Position numbers and translations under genes: made by a program. Under the pieces are notes generated by a model. The model was not told where the DNA came from and ran no database searches. It saw nothing but the letters and a program-made list of their open reading frames with translations. Shown one piece after another: positions 16,544-26,371 of a stretch of 64,000 bases of DNA. Within the stretch, counting starts at the first letter, position 1. Each line of letters starts with the position of its first letter. This DNA comes from Palleronia aestuarii (GTDB taxonomy: Bacteria; Pseudomonadota; Alphaproteobacteria; Rhodobacterales; Rhodobacteraceae): contig NZ_QKZL01000019.1 in the NCBI RefSeq assembly GCF_003253995.1, positions 1 to 64,000 on the forward strand, given 5' to 3'.

Positions 16544-18553
16544 GTGGACATTCTCGGCTATCTCTGGGGGGCGCTCACGCCCCTCAACCTTCTCTTCGCG
16601 GCGGTGGGGGTGGTCCTCGGCACGGTCGTGGGCGCGCTGCCGGGGCTCTCGGCGACGATGGCCGTCGCGGTCCTCGTGCCCTTCACCTTCACCATGGATC
16701 CCGCCTCCGGCCTCATCGCGCTCGGGGCGATCTACACGGGCGCGATCTACGGCGGGGCCTATGCCGCGATCCTCGTCAACACGCCCGGCACGCCCTCGGC
16801 TATCGCCACCACCTTCGACGGCTACCCGATGGCGCGCCGCGGCGATGGCGGCGTCGCGATCTCGCTCGCCACGATGGCCTCCTTCGTGGGCGGCATCGTG
16901 GGCGCGCTGGCGCTTCTCGCCCTCGCCCCGCCGCTGGCGCGGGTGGCGCTCGCGTTCGGGCCGCCGGAATATTTCTGGCTCGCGATCTTCGGGCTTACGC
17001 TCATCGCCGCGCTTTCGGTGGGCAACACGCTGAAGGGGCTGATCGGCGCGCTCCTCGGCCTCTTCCTGTCGACGATCGGGGTGGCGGTGGTGGGCGGCGA
17101 CGTGCGCTACACGCTCGGGATGCAGAGCTTTCTCGGCGGCATCGACCTGACCTCCGCGATCATCGGGCTCTACTGCATCCCCGTCCTCATCGACCTCGTG
17201 GCGACGCGCGATCCGCACCTGAAATCGGCGGAGACGGGCGGGCTCCGGCTCGGCGAGAGCGCGCGGATCTTCCTCGCGCAGAAGGTCAACGTGGTCCGCT
17301 CGGCCGTCATCGGCACCGTCGTGGGCATCCTGCCCGGCGCGGGCGGCTCCATCGCCGGGCTCGTCTCCTACAGCGAAGCGCGGCGGTCCTCCGACAGCCC
17401 CGAGCGCTTCGGCAAGGGCGCGCCCGAGGGCATCGTCGCGACCGAGGCCGCCAACAACGCCACGGTGGGCGGTGGCTTCATCCCCACGCTGGTCCTGGGG
17501 ATCCCCGGCACGCCGCCCGACGCGATCATCCTGGGCGCGCTCCTCGTGCAGGGAATCAAGATCGGACCGACGCTCTTCGCCGACGAGGCGGGGATCGTCT
17601 ACACCTTCATCTGGGGTCTCCTCATCGCCACCGTCCTGATGCTGCCCGCGGGGCTGCTGATCGGGCGCTACGCCTATTCCACGGTGGTGCGGATCCCGAA
17701 GGCCATGCTTGCGCCTACGGTGGCGCTCCTGACCGTGATCGGCTCCTTCGCGATCCACTCGAACCCCAAGGACGCGCAGATGATGGTGGGCCTCGGCATC
17801 CTCGCCTGGGGGCTCGCGCGCTACGGCTTCGCGCCCTCGCCGATCGTTCTGGGCCTCGTGCTCGGGCAGATCGCCGAGCAGGGCTTCGTGCAGACCTACC
17901 TCATCGGCAACGCCTCGGGACGGATCGCGGAGATGTTCTTCGGCCGGCCGATCAGCATCGGCATCATCCTCGCCGCCGTGCTGACGCTCGCCTATCCCTT
18001 CGTGGCCGACCGCATCCGCCGGCGCAAACGCACCGTCGAGACCGCCGCCGCGGCGCCGGTGGGCGGGGGCGGCGTGCCGGAGGCCGCGGATGACGGACAG
18101 GAAGGCGCGCGCGATCTCGGCACGCCGATCTGGGCCGGGCTCCTCGCGATCCTGGGCGTGCTCGCGCTCTGGGGCGCGCAGGGCATGAGCGCGATGGGCT
18201 CGGTCTTTCCGACCGTGATCGGCGCGGCGCTCGCGGTCCTGAGTCTGCTCTTGATCGGTCTCCATTTCGCGGGCCGCACGGCGCCGGCGGAGGCGACGGA
18301 GGGCGAGAGCCGCGTCCGCCGTGTCGCCCTCGCGGTGATCCTGGCGCTCTGGGTGGCGCTCCTGTCGGTGCTGGGCTTCCTGACGGCGAGCATCCTGGCC
18401 TTCCTCGCGATCATCGTCGTGGCCGATTACGACCGGCCCGCGCCGCGGGTCTGGGCGCTTTGGGTCGTCTCGGGGGTGCTGATCTGCATTGCCTTCTGGT
18501 GGATCCTGGCCGATGTCCTGCTCCTGAGGATGCCGTCGGGATTGCTGATCTGA
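16544..18553 (+). CDS. tctA: Tripartite tricarboxylate transporter permease, TctA-TctB fusion
   Basis: This 669-residue membrane protein has about 500 TctA residues: VGTVVGALPGLSATMAVAVL, GAIYGGAYAAILVNTPGTPS and VVGILPGAGGSIAGLVSY. A hydrophilic linker (about 490-520) and four more hydrophobic segments of TctB type (about 525-669) follow. TctA is normally about 500 residues and TctB about 150, so this is a fusion. It starts with GTG at 16544, 10 bases after tctC, with GAGGA upstream. The complete importer is therefore encoded by two genes. Confidence 0.92.
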   Translation: MDILGYLWGALTPLNLLFAAVGVVLGTVVGALPGLSATMAVAVLVPFTFTMDPASGLIALGAIYTGAIYGGAYAAILVNTPGTPSAIATTFDGYPMARRGDGGVAISLATMASFVGGIVGALALLALAPPLARVALAFGPPEYFWLAIFGLTLIAALSVGNTLKGLIGALLGLFLSTIGVAVVGGDVRYTLGMQSFLGGIDLTSAIIGLYCIPVLIDLVATRDPHLKSAETGGLRLGESARIFLAQKVNVVRSAVIGTVVGILPGAGGSIAGLVSYSEARRSSDSPERFGKGAPEGIVATEAANNATVGGGFIPTLVLGIPGTPPDAIILGALLVQGIKIGPTLFADEAGIVYTFIWGLLIATVLMLPAGLLIGRYAYSTVVRIPKAMLAPTVALLTVIGSFAIHSNPKDAQMMVGLGILAWGLARYGFAPSPIVLGLVLGQIAEQGFVQTYLIGNASGRIAEMFFGRPISIGIILAAVLTLAYPFVADRIRRRKRTVETAAAAPVGGGGVPEAADDGQEGARDLGTPIWAGLLAILGVLALWGAQGMSAMGSVFPTVIGAALAVLSLLLIGLHFAGRTAPAEATEGESRVRRVALAVILALWVALLSVLGFLTASILAFLAIIVVADYDRPAPRVWALWVVSGVLICIAFWWILADVLLLRMPSGLLI

Positions 18554-18573
18554 CGAAATTCGAAAGGAACGCG

Positions 18574-19650
18574 ATGAAGAGCTACAAGATTGCGGCGATC
18601 CCCGGCGACGGGATCGGGGGCGAGGTCGTGGCCGCGGGGCTCGAGGTGCTGGAGGCGCTGGCCGCCCGCGACGGCGACTTCACGCTCGACACGAGCCATT
18701 TCGACTGGGGTTCCGAACGCTACGGGCGCACCGGCCGGCTCATGCCCGAGGGCGGCGCGGAGGAGCTTCGCGCCTTCGACGCGATCTTCTTCGGCGCGGT
18801 GGGCGCGCCCGACGTGCCCGACCACCTGACCCTCTGGGGCCTGCGCCTTGCCATCTGCCAGCCGCTCGACCAGTTCGCCAATGTCCGGCCCACCCGCGTC
18901 CTGCCGGGCATCGAGAGCCCGCTGCGCCGCGTCTCGGGGCCGGAGCTCGACTGGGTGATCGTGCGGGAGAACTCGGAAGGCGAATATGCCGGGCAGGGCG
19001 GCCGGTCGCACCAGGGCCTGCCCATCGAGGTGGCGACGGAGGTGTCGATCTTCACCCGCGCCGGCGTGGAGCGGATCATGCGCTACGCCTTCGAGCTCGC
19101 CCGCTCGCGGCCCCGCAAGCTCCTGACCGTCGTGACCAAGTCGAACGCGCAGCGCTATGGCATGGTGCTCTGGGACGAGGTCGCGGCCGAGGTGGCGAAG
19201 GATTTCCCGGACGTGACCTGGGACAAGATGCTCGTCGACGCGATGACCGTGCGGATGACGCTGAAACCCGGCAGCCTCGACACGATCGTGGCCACGAACC
19301 TGCACGCCGACATCCTGTCGGACCTCGCCGCGGCGCTCGCGGGTTCGATCGGCATCGCGCCCACGGCCAACATCAACCCCGACCGCGACATCCCCTCGAT
19401 GTTCGAGCCGATCCACGGCTCGGCCTTCGACATCACCGGCAAGGGGATCGCGAACCCGATCGCCACCTTCTGGACCGCCTCGATGATGCTCGAGCATCTG
19501 GGCGAGGACCGCGCGGCGGCCGCGCTGATGAATGCGGTCGAGCAGGTGACGGCCGACACATCGCTCCACACGCCCGATCTCGGCGGCGAGGCCACGACGC
19601 GGAAGGTGACGGACGCGATGCTGGCCGCCATCTCCGGGCGCAACGAATAG
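18574..19650 (+). CDS. Tartrate/D-malate dehydrogenase-type protein (isocitrate/isopropylmalate dehydrogenase family), copy 1
   Basis: This 358-residue NAD-dependent beta-hydroxyacid oxidative decarboxylase begins YKIAAIPGDGIGGEVV. It has FGAVGAPDVPDHLTLWGLRL, VRENSEGEYAGQGG, the catalytic Lys in TKSNAQRYGM, and NLHADILSDLAAALAGSIG for metal binding. The DHLTLWG segment is characteristic of the tartrate dehydrogenase/DmlA (YeaU) group rather than LeuB. AAGGAACGCG precedes the ATG at 18574. It is followed by a paralogue, and both sit between the Tct importer and D-tartrate dehydratase. A role in oxidising tartrate or malate isomers is likely. Confidence 0.9.
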   Translation: MKSYKIAAIPGDGIGGEVVAAGLEVLEALAARDGDFTLDTSHFDWGSERYGRTGRLMPEGGAEELRAFDAIFFGAVGAPDVPDHLTLWGLRLAICQPLDQFANVRPTRVLPGIESPLRRVSGPELDWVIVRENSEGEYAGQGGRSHQGLPIEVATEVSIFTRAGVERIMRYAFELARSRPRKLLTVVTKSNAQRYGMVLWDEVAAEVAKDFPDVTWDKMLVDAMTVRMTLKPGSLDTIVATNLHADILSDLAAALAGSIGIAPTANINPDRDIPSMFEPIHGSAFDITGKGIANPIATFWTASMMLEHLGEDRAAAALMNAVEQVTADTSLHTPDLGGEATTRKVTDAMLAAISGRNE

Positions 19651-19659
19651 GAAGACCAC

Positions 19660-20733
19660 ATGACACGGATCGCGGTGATCCCGGGCGACGGGATCGGCAA
19701 GGAAGTGATGCCCGAGGGCGTGCGCGCGCTTAAGGCGGCGGCGGAGCGGTTCGGCCTCGACCTGGGCTTCGACTGGTTCGCGTTCGGCTCCTGCGACTAC
19801 TACGCCGAGCACGGGCGGATGATGCCCGAGGACTGGAAGGCGCAGGTGGAGGGCCATGACGCGATCCTCTTCGGCGCCGTGGGCTGGCCCGACACGGTGC
19901 CCGACCACATCTCCCTCTGGGGCTCGCTCATCCAGTTCCGCCGCGAATTCGACCTCTACGTGAACCTTCGCCCCGCGCGGCTCATGCCGGGCGTGCCCGC
20001 GCCGCTCGCGAACCGCAGCCCCGGCGAGATCGACATGATGATCGTGCGGGAGAACACCGAAGGGGAATATTCCTCCATCGGCGGCAAGATGTACGAAGGC
20101 ACGCCGCGCGAGGTGGTGATGCAGGAAACGGTGATGAGCCGGCACGGCATCGACCGGGTGCTGAAATACGCCTTCGAGCTGGCCATGACCCGGCCCCGCA
20201 AGAAGCTCACCTCGGCCACCAAGTCGAACGGCATCTCCATCACCATGCCCTACTGGGACGAGCGCGTGGCGGAGATGGCGAAATCCTATCCCGACATCGC
20301 CGTCGACAAGTACCACATCGACATCCTGGCCGCGCATTTCGTGCTCAATCCCGACCGGTTCGACGTGGTCGTGGCCTCGAACCTGTTCGGCGACATCCTC
20401 TCCGATCTCGGGCCCGCCTGCACCGGCACGATCGGCATCGCGCCCTCGGGCAATATCGATCCCGAACACCGTTTCCCCTCCCTCTTCGAGCCCGTCCACG
20501 GCTCCGCGCCCGACATCGCGGGGCAGGGGATCGCCAACCCGGTGGGACAGATCTGGGCCGGAGCGATGATGCTCGACCATCTGGGCCACGCGGAGGCCGG
20601 CGCGGCCATCGTCGCGGCGATCGAGACCGTCCTGTCGAAACCCGAGACGCGCACCCGCGATCTCGGCGGACAGGCCGGGACGGAGGAATGCGGACGCGCC
20701 ATCGCGGCCGCCATCACGGAAGGCACGTCATGA
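19660..20733 (+). CDS. Tartrate/D-malate dehydrogenase-type protein, copy 2
   Basis: This 357-residue paralogue of the preceding gene has MTRIAVIPGDGIGKEVMPEG, FGAVGWPDTVPDHISLWGSL, VRENTEGEYSSIGG, TKSNGISITM and NLFGDILSDLGPACTGTIG. The arginine-rich substrate region (FRREFDLYVNLRPARL) fits decarboxylating tartrate/D-malate dehydrogenases, which give pyruvate, oxaloglycolate or glycerate depending on substrate. It begins 9 bases after copy 1, and its end overlaps the dehydratase start (ATGA). The two copies are diverged, so they probably act on different stereoisomers or successive steps. Confidence 0.9.
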   Translation: MTRIAVIPGDGIGKEVMPEGVRALKAAAERFGLDLGFDWFAFGSCDYYAEHGRMMPEDWKAQVEGHDAILFGAVGWPDTVPDHISLWGSLIQFRREFDLYVNLRPARLMPGVPAPLANRSPGEIDMMIVRENTEGEYSSIGGKMYEGTPREVVMQETVMSRHGIDRVLKYAFELAMTRPRKKLTSATKSNGISITMPYWDERVAEMAKSYPDIAVDKYHIDILAAHFVLNPDRFDVVVASNLFGDILSDLGPACTGTIGIAPSGNIDPEHRFPSLFEPVHGSAPDIAGQGIANPVGQIWAGAMMLDHLGHAEAGAAIVAAIETVLSKPETRTRDLGGQAGTEECGRAIAAAITEGTS

Positions 20734-21893
20734 AGATCACCGCGATCCACGAGAAGACGGTCTCGATCGGCGCGCCGATCTCGAACGCCTATATCGACTT
20801 CTCCAAGATGACCTGCTCCGTCGTGGCGCTCGTCACCGACGTGATCCGCGACGGCAAGCCGGTCGTGGGCTACGGCTTCAACTCGAACGGCCGCTACGGG
20901 CAGGGCGCGCTGATGCGCGACCGCTTCCTCGCCCGTCTCGAGGAGGCCGATCCGGAGAGCCTGATCGACGCCGAGCACGACAATCTCGACCCGTTCGCGA
21001 TCTGGTCGACGCTGATGGCCAACGAGAAGCCTGGCGGGCACGGCGAGCGCTCCGTCGCGGTGGGCACGATCGACATGGCGGTCTGGGACGCGGTGGCCAA
21101 GATCGCGGAGGTGCCGCTCTGGCGCCTGCTCGCGGACCGCTACCGCGGGGGCGAGGCCGACGAAAGCGTCTGGGTCTATGCCGCGGGGGGCTACTATTAC
21201 CCCGGCAAGGACGACACGCAGCTAAAGGACGAGATGCGCTCCTATCTCGACCGCGGCTACGAGGTGGTGAAGATGAAGATCGGCGCCGTGCCTCTGCCTG
21301 AGGATCTGCGCCGGATCGAGGCCGTCCTCGACGTGGTGGGTGAAGGCGCGCGGCTCGCGGTCGACGCCAACGGCCGGTTCGACCTCGAGACCGCGATGGC
21401 CTATGGCGACGCGCTCGTCCCCTACGGCCTCTTCTGGTACGAGGAGGCGGGCGATCCGCTCGATTACCTGCTGCAGGCGAAGCTCGCCGAGCGCTACGCG
21501 GGCCCGCTCGCCACGGGCGAGAACCTCTTCTCGCACCAGGATGCGCGCAACCTCCTGCGCCATGGCGGCATGCGGCCCGACCGCGACTGGCTGCAATTCG
21601 ACTGCGCGCTCTCCTACGGGCTCGTCGAGTATCTGCGCACGCTGGAAGTGCTCGAGGAGGAAGGCTGGTCGGCTCGCCGCGTCGTGCCGCATGGCGGCCA
21701 CCAGATGTCGCTCAACATCGCCGCGGGTCTCGGGCTCGGCGGCAACGAGAGCTACCCGGACGTGTTCCAGCCCTTCGGCGGCTTCGCCGACGACATCCGG
21801 GTGGAGAAGGGGCGCGTGGGCCTGCCGCAGATCCCCGGCGTGGGCTTCGAGGCGAAATCGGCGCTCTACGCGTTGATGAAGGAGATCGCCTGA
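20730..21893 (+). CDS. tarD: D(-)-tartrate dehydratase (enolase superfamily)
   Basis: This 387-residue protein closely matches the sequence I recall for the characterised Bradyrhizobium D-tartrate dehydratase. Shared blocks are NAYIDFSKMTCS, GYGFNSNGRYGQG, NEKPGGHGERSVAVGTIDMA, VYAAGGYYYPGK and SYPDVFQPFGG. Catalytic residues are visible: the Lys in VVKMKIG, metal ligands Asp in AVDANG, Glu in FWYEEAGDP and Glu in ATGENLF, and the His in VPHGGHQMSLN. It converts D-tartrate to oxaloacetate. It overlaps the preceding gene by four bases and closes the operon, identifying the operon as a D-tartrate pathway. Confidence 0.93.
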   Translation: MKITAIHEKTVSIGAPISNAYIDFSKMTCSVVALVTDVIRDGKPVVGYGFNSNGRYGQGALMRDRFLARLEEADPESLIDAEHDNLDPFAIWSTLMANEKPGGHGERSVAVGTIDMAVWDAVAKIAEVPLWRLLADRYRGGEADESVWVYAAGGYYYPGKDDTQLKDEMRSYLDRGYEVVKMKIGAVPLPEDLRRIEAVLDVVGEGARLAVDANGRFDLETAMAYGDALVPYGLFWYEEAGDPLDYLLQAKLAERYAGPLATGENLFSHQDARNLLRHGGMRPDRDWLQFDCALSYGLVEYLRTLEVLEEEGWSARRVVPHGGHQMSLNIAAGLGLGGNESYPDVFQPFGGFADDIRVEKGRVGLPQIPGVGFEAKSALYALMKEIA

Positions 21894-22203
21894 CCTTCGG
21901 GGAACGCGGCCGCGACCCCCGACCACCACCGCCCGCTCGACCCGGAGGCCACGCAGGGTCTCTGGCGGATGCAGCGGGCGCAGATTTCCTCGGGCTGCAG
22001 CGCGTCGAAGAAGTGGATCGAGGTCCGGGACGCCGATGACATCGCGGGGCTTGGTCCCGCGACGAGCTACCAGGGCAACGCGCTCACCCTCTCCACCTCC
22101 GAAGGTGATTGCGAGGTGGCCGTGGGCACGCCGCGGCCGCGCGCGGGGAATGGGCCGAGTTGGGTCCGGACGGCGCGATGCGGGGCTGAACCGCGACCGG
22201 GCC
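21894..22203 (+). other. Gene-free gap with a coding-like stretch of unknown identity
   Basis: Between the dehydratase and the MFS gene, about 21,920-22,130 has strongly G/C-ending codons in the frame of the ATG at 21969 (MQRAQISSGCSASKKWIEVR, then DADDIAGLG). The frame stays open leftward to the dehydratase stop, without an ATG. It then runs on as an antisense shadow inside the MFS gene. I do not recognise it. It may be the worn end of a lost gene or a short unknown protein. Confidence 0.35.
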
Positions 22204-23430
<1,227 letters not shown>

Positions 23431-23514
23431 CGTCCCGCCTCCCCGCGCCAATCCCGCTCGTGCAGCCCTCGCACCCGATCCGGGCGCGGTTTGCAAGCGG
23501 ATCACGTCGCCCGG

Positions 23515-24324
23515 TCAGTCGGAATTGCGGCCGAAGGCTACCGCGAGACCGAGGAGCAGGATCGAGAGCCCGATCAGCATCGAGGAGATCGCGGCGATCG
23601 TCGGATCGACCTGGTCGCGCAAGCCCGAGAACATGCGCCGCGGGAGCGTCATGTTCTCGCCTCCGGCGATGAAGACGGAGATCACGACCTCGTCGAAGGA
23701 GGTAATGAAGGCGAAGAGCGCGCCCGACACGATGGAGCCCCGAAGCTGCGGCAGCGTCACCGTCAGCACCGCCATCCAGCGGCTCGCGCCGAGGCTCTGG
23801 GCCGCGCGCTCGAGCTGGTCGTCGAATTGCTGCAGACCGGACGTGGTCGTCACCATGACGAAGGGCAGCGCCAGGATCGTGTGGGCGAGCACGATCCCCG
23901 GCACGGTGTTGACGAGGTTGAGCCGCGCGTAGAGGTAGAAGACCCCGATCGCGATGATGATGACGGGCACGATCAGCGGGCTGATGAGCAGAAGGCTCAC
24001 CGTGTTCGAGAATTTCAGTGTCGAGCGATAGAGCCCGTAGGCCGCCGCGACCCCGAGCGGCGTCGCGAGAAGCGTGACGAGGAGCGCTACCTTGAACGAG
24101 GTCACCGTCGCCTGCGTCCATTCGAGCGAGGCGAAGTAGTTGCGGTACCAGCGCAGCCCGTAGCTTTCGGGCGGAAAGCTCAGATAGCGCTCGTCGGAGA
24201 ACGACATCGGTACCACGACGAAGACCGGCGCCACGAGGAAGATCAGGACGAGGGCCGCGAGCAGGTAGAGCCAGAGCCGCCCGAGATGCGAAATCTGGGT
24301 CTCGGAGGCGGGGGGCAGGGCCAT
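23515..24324 (-). CDS. ABC transporter permease, PotC-like
   Basis: This 269-residue permease has six membrane segments. The cytoplasmic coupling loop is ERAAQSLGASRWMAVLTVTLPQLRGSI, the EAA motif of spermidine/putrescine-type importers. PMSFSDERYLSFPPESYGLRWYRNYF near the N-terminus is typical of PotC relatives. It starts one base after the stop of the partner permease. It would form a heterodimer with that protein, powered by the ATPase encoded at 25213-26319. Confidence 0.92.
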   Translation of the reverse strand: MALPPASETQISHLGRLWLYLLAALVLIFLVAPVFVVVPMSFSDERYLSFPPESYGLRWYRNYFASLEWTQATVTSFKVALLVTLLATPLGVAAAYGLYRSTLKFSNTVSLLLISPLIVPVIIIAIGVFYLYARLNLVNTVPGIVLAHTILALPFVMVTTTSGLQQFDDQLERAAQSLGASRWMAVLTVTLPQLRGSIVSGALFAFITSFDEVVISVFIAGGENMTLPRRMFSGLRDQVDPTIAAISSMLIGLSILLLGLAVAFGRNSD

Positions 24325-24325
24325 C

Positions 24326-25216
24326 TCAGCTCCCCCCGAACAGGCGTTCGATCCGGGTCACGCGGCTGATCACCCAGAAGAGCAGGGCCGTCGCGGCGAG
24401 AAGCACGACCCCGAGCGCGGAGGCCGCGCCCCAGTCGAAATACATCGCGGCATTCTGCTGGATCTTCATCGACACCATGATCACCCGGCCGCCCCCGAGA
24501 AGCGCCGGGGTGACGTAGAAGCCAAGGCAGAGCACGAAGACGAGGAGCGTGCCTGCGATCACGCCCGGCATCGAGAGCGGCAGGAACACGGTGAAGAAGG
24601 CCCGCATCGGCGTCGCCCCGAGATTGGAGGCCGCGCGCATGAGCGAGGTATCGACCTTCACCAGCGCCGAATAGAGCGGCAGGATCATGAAGGGCAGCAT
24701 CACGTGCAGCATCCCGATCACCGTGCCGGTGTAGTTGTTCACGAGGCTCAGCGGCCGGTCGATGAGGCCGAGGTCGATCAGCCAGCCGTTGATGATCCCG
24801 CGCCGCTGCAAGAGCACCATCCAGGCATAGGTCCGGACCAGGATCGACGTCCAGAATGGCAACATCACGCAGATCATCAGAAGCCCCGCGACCTTCCGCG
24901 GGATCTGGCTCAGGAGATAGGCCAGCGGATATCCCAGCAGGAGCGCCATGGCCGTGACTTGGAAGCTGATCTGGAACGTCTGGGTGAATATGCTGAGATA
25001 GGCGGGCTCGAGCAGGCGGCGGTAATGGACGAGGCTCGGTTGGCCGTCCGCCACGAGCGACAGGCCGAAGAGCCAGCCCACGGGCAGGAACACCAGAAAT
25101 CCGACGATGAGGAGCGCGGGCAGGGCGAGGCCGAACATCGACCATTGCTCCCGCGTCTCGGCGGAGAGGGTGGCCGCGCGCCGCCCGTCGGAGGGTGCCT
25201 CGTCGATCGCGATCAT
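24326..25216 (-). CDS. ABC transporter permease, PotB-like
   Basis: This 296-residue permease with an N-terminal cytoplasmic stretch and six membrane helices belongs to the PotB group. It carries the EAA coupling loop RAASNLGATPMRAFFTVFLPLSMPGV and a conserved RTYAWMVLLQRRGIIN segment. The start overlaps the end of the ATPase gene (ATGA), indicating coupling. The order ATPase, PotB, PotC on the minus strand, with the binding protein first, is a standard polyamine-importer layout. Confidence 0.92.
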   Translation of the reverse strand: MIAIDEAPSDGRRAATLSAETREQWSMFGLALPALLIVGFLVFLPVGWLFGLSLVADGQPSLVHYRRLLEPAYLSIFTQTFQISFQVTAMALLLGYPLAYLLSQIPRKVAGLLMICVMLPFWTSILVRTYAWMVLLQRRGIINGWLIDLGLIDRPLSLVNNYTGTVIGMLHVMLPFMILPLYSALVKVDTSLMRAASNLGATPMRAFFTVFLPLSMPGVIAGTLLVFVLCLGFYVTPALLGGGRVIMVSMKIQQNAAMYFDWGAASALGVVLLAATALLFWVISRVTRIERLFGGS

Positions 25217-26319
25217 GCCGTCCCGCCCTCCACGAGGATCGTGTCGTCGGCGTGGAGCGCGAGGGCGACCTCGCCGCCGGGTTCGGGCAGACGCGCGAGG
25301 ACGTCGCGATGCGTAGTCTTGCGCATGAGGAGCGTCCTGCCCTGTCCGATCTCGATCCGGGCGAGAAGCGTGTCGCCCTGGTAGACGATCGATTGGAGCG
25401 TGCCCTCGAAGAGGTTGTGGTCCTCTTCCTGTCCGGGGTCGCGGAAGACGAGCTTCTCGGGGCGGACGACGAGCTGGCCCGCATCGGGCCTGACGGCGCG
25501 GCCGGTCTTGAGCGGACGGCCCTGGAACGTATAGCCCCCGTTCGTCCGGGCGACCGGAAGCAGGGTCGATTCCCCGATGAAGCCCGCCACGAAGGCGTTC
25601 GCGGGCCGGTCGTAGAGCGCGCGGGGGGTGTCAACCTGCGAGACGCGGCCGCCGTCGATGACCACGATCCGGTCGGACATGGTCAGCGCCTCGCGCTGGT
25701 CGTGGGTGACGTAGATCGTGGTGATCCCGAGGGTGTCGTGAAGCGCGCGGATCTCGATCTGCATCTGCTCGCGCAGGTTCTTGTCGAGCGCCGAGAGCGG
25801 CTCGTCCATCAGGAGGACGCGCGGCTCGAAGACGATGGCGCGGGCGAGCGCGATGCGCTGCTTCTGCCCGCCCGAGAGGGCGGAGATGCGGCGCGAAGCG
25901 AGATGCGACAGATGCACGAGCTCGAGCGCGCGGCCGACCTCGCGCTTGATCTCCGCCTTCGGATGGCGGCGGAGCTTCAGCGGATAGGCGATGTTGTCGA
26001 AGACGGACATGTGCGGGAAGAGCGCGTAGTTCTGGAACACCATCCCGAAATCGCGCTTGTGCGGCGGCACGCCGGTCATCTCCTCCCCGGCCACGAGGAT
26101 GCGCCCGCGCGTGGGCCGCGTGAAGCCCGCGAGCACCATCAGGAGCGTCGTCTTGCCCGATCCCGAGGGCCCGAGCAGCGTCAGGAACTCGCCCGCCCCG
26201 ATCTCGAGCGAGACGTCGTCGAGCGCGTGGAAATCGTCGTAGGTCTTGGTGATGTTCTCGATCGCGATCGGCGCCGCCTGGGCGGTTCGCTCGGTATGCG
26301 TCTCCGCGTCGCGTGTCAT
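25213..26319 (-). CDS. ABC transporter ATP-binding protein, PotA-like
   Basis: This 368-residue ATPase has Walker A GPSGSGKTT (about residues 49-57), Q-loop MVFQNYALFPHMSV, signature LSGGQKQRIALARA, Walker B VLLMDEPLSALD and a switch His in THDQREAL. The C-terminal 120 residues form a TOBE regulatory domain (LVVRPEKLVFR). GAGGAG is 8 bases upstream of the ATG at 26319. It would energise the PotBC-like permease pair. Confidence 0.92.
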   Translation of the reverse strand: MTRDAETHTERTAQAAPIAIENITKTYDDFHALDDVSLEIGAGEFLTLLGPSGSGKTTLLMVLAGFTRPTRGRILVAGEEMTGVPPHKRDFGMVFQNYALFPHMSVFDNIAYPLKLRRHPKAEIKREVGRALELVHLSHLASRRISALSGGQKQRIALARAIVFEPRVLLMDEPLSALDKNLREQMQIEIRALHDTLGITTIYVTHDQREALTMSDRIVVIDGGRVSQVDTPRALYDRPANAFVAGFIGESTLLPVARTNGGYTFQGRPLKTGRAVRPDAGQLVVRPEKLVFRDPGQEEDHNLFEGTLQSIVYQGDTLLARIEIGQGRTLLMRKTTHRDVLARLPEPGGEVALALHADDTILVEGGTA

Positions 26320-26371
26320 GTCGCGGGCTCCTCGATGACGCGCCCCCCGAAGGGCGGGGGCGCGGACAGCG

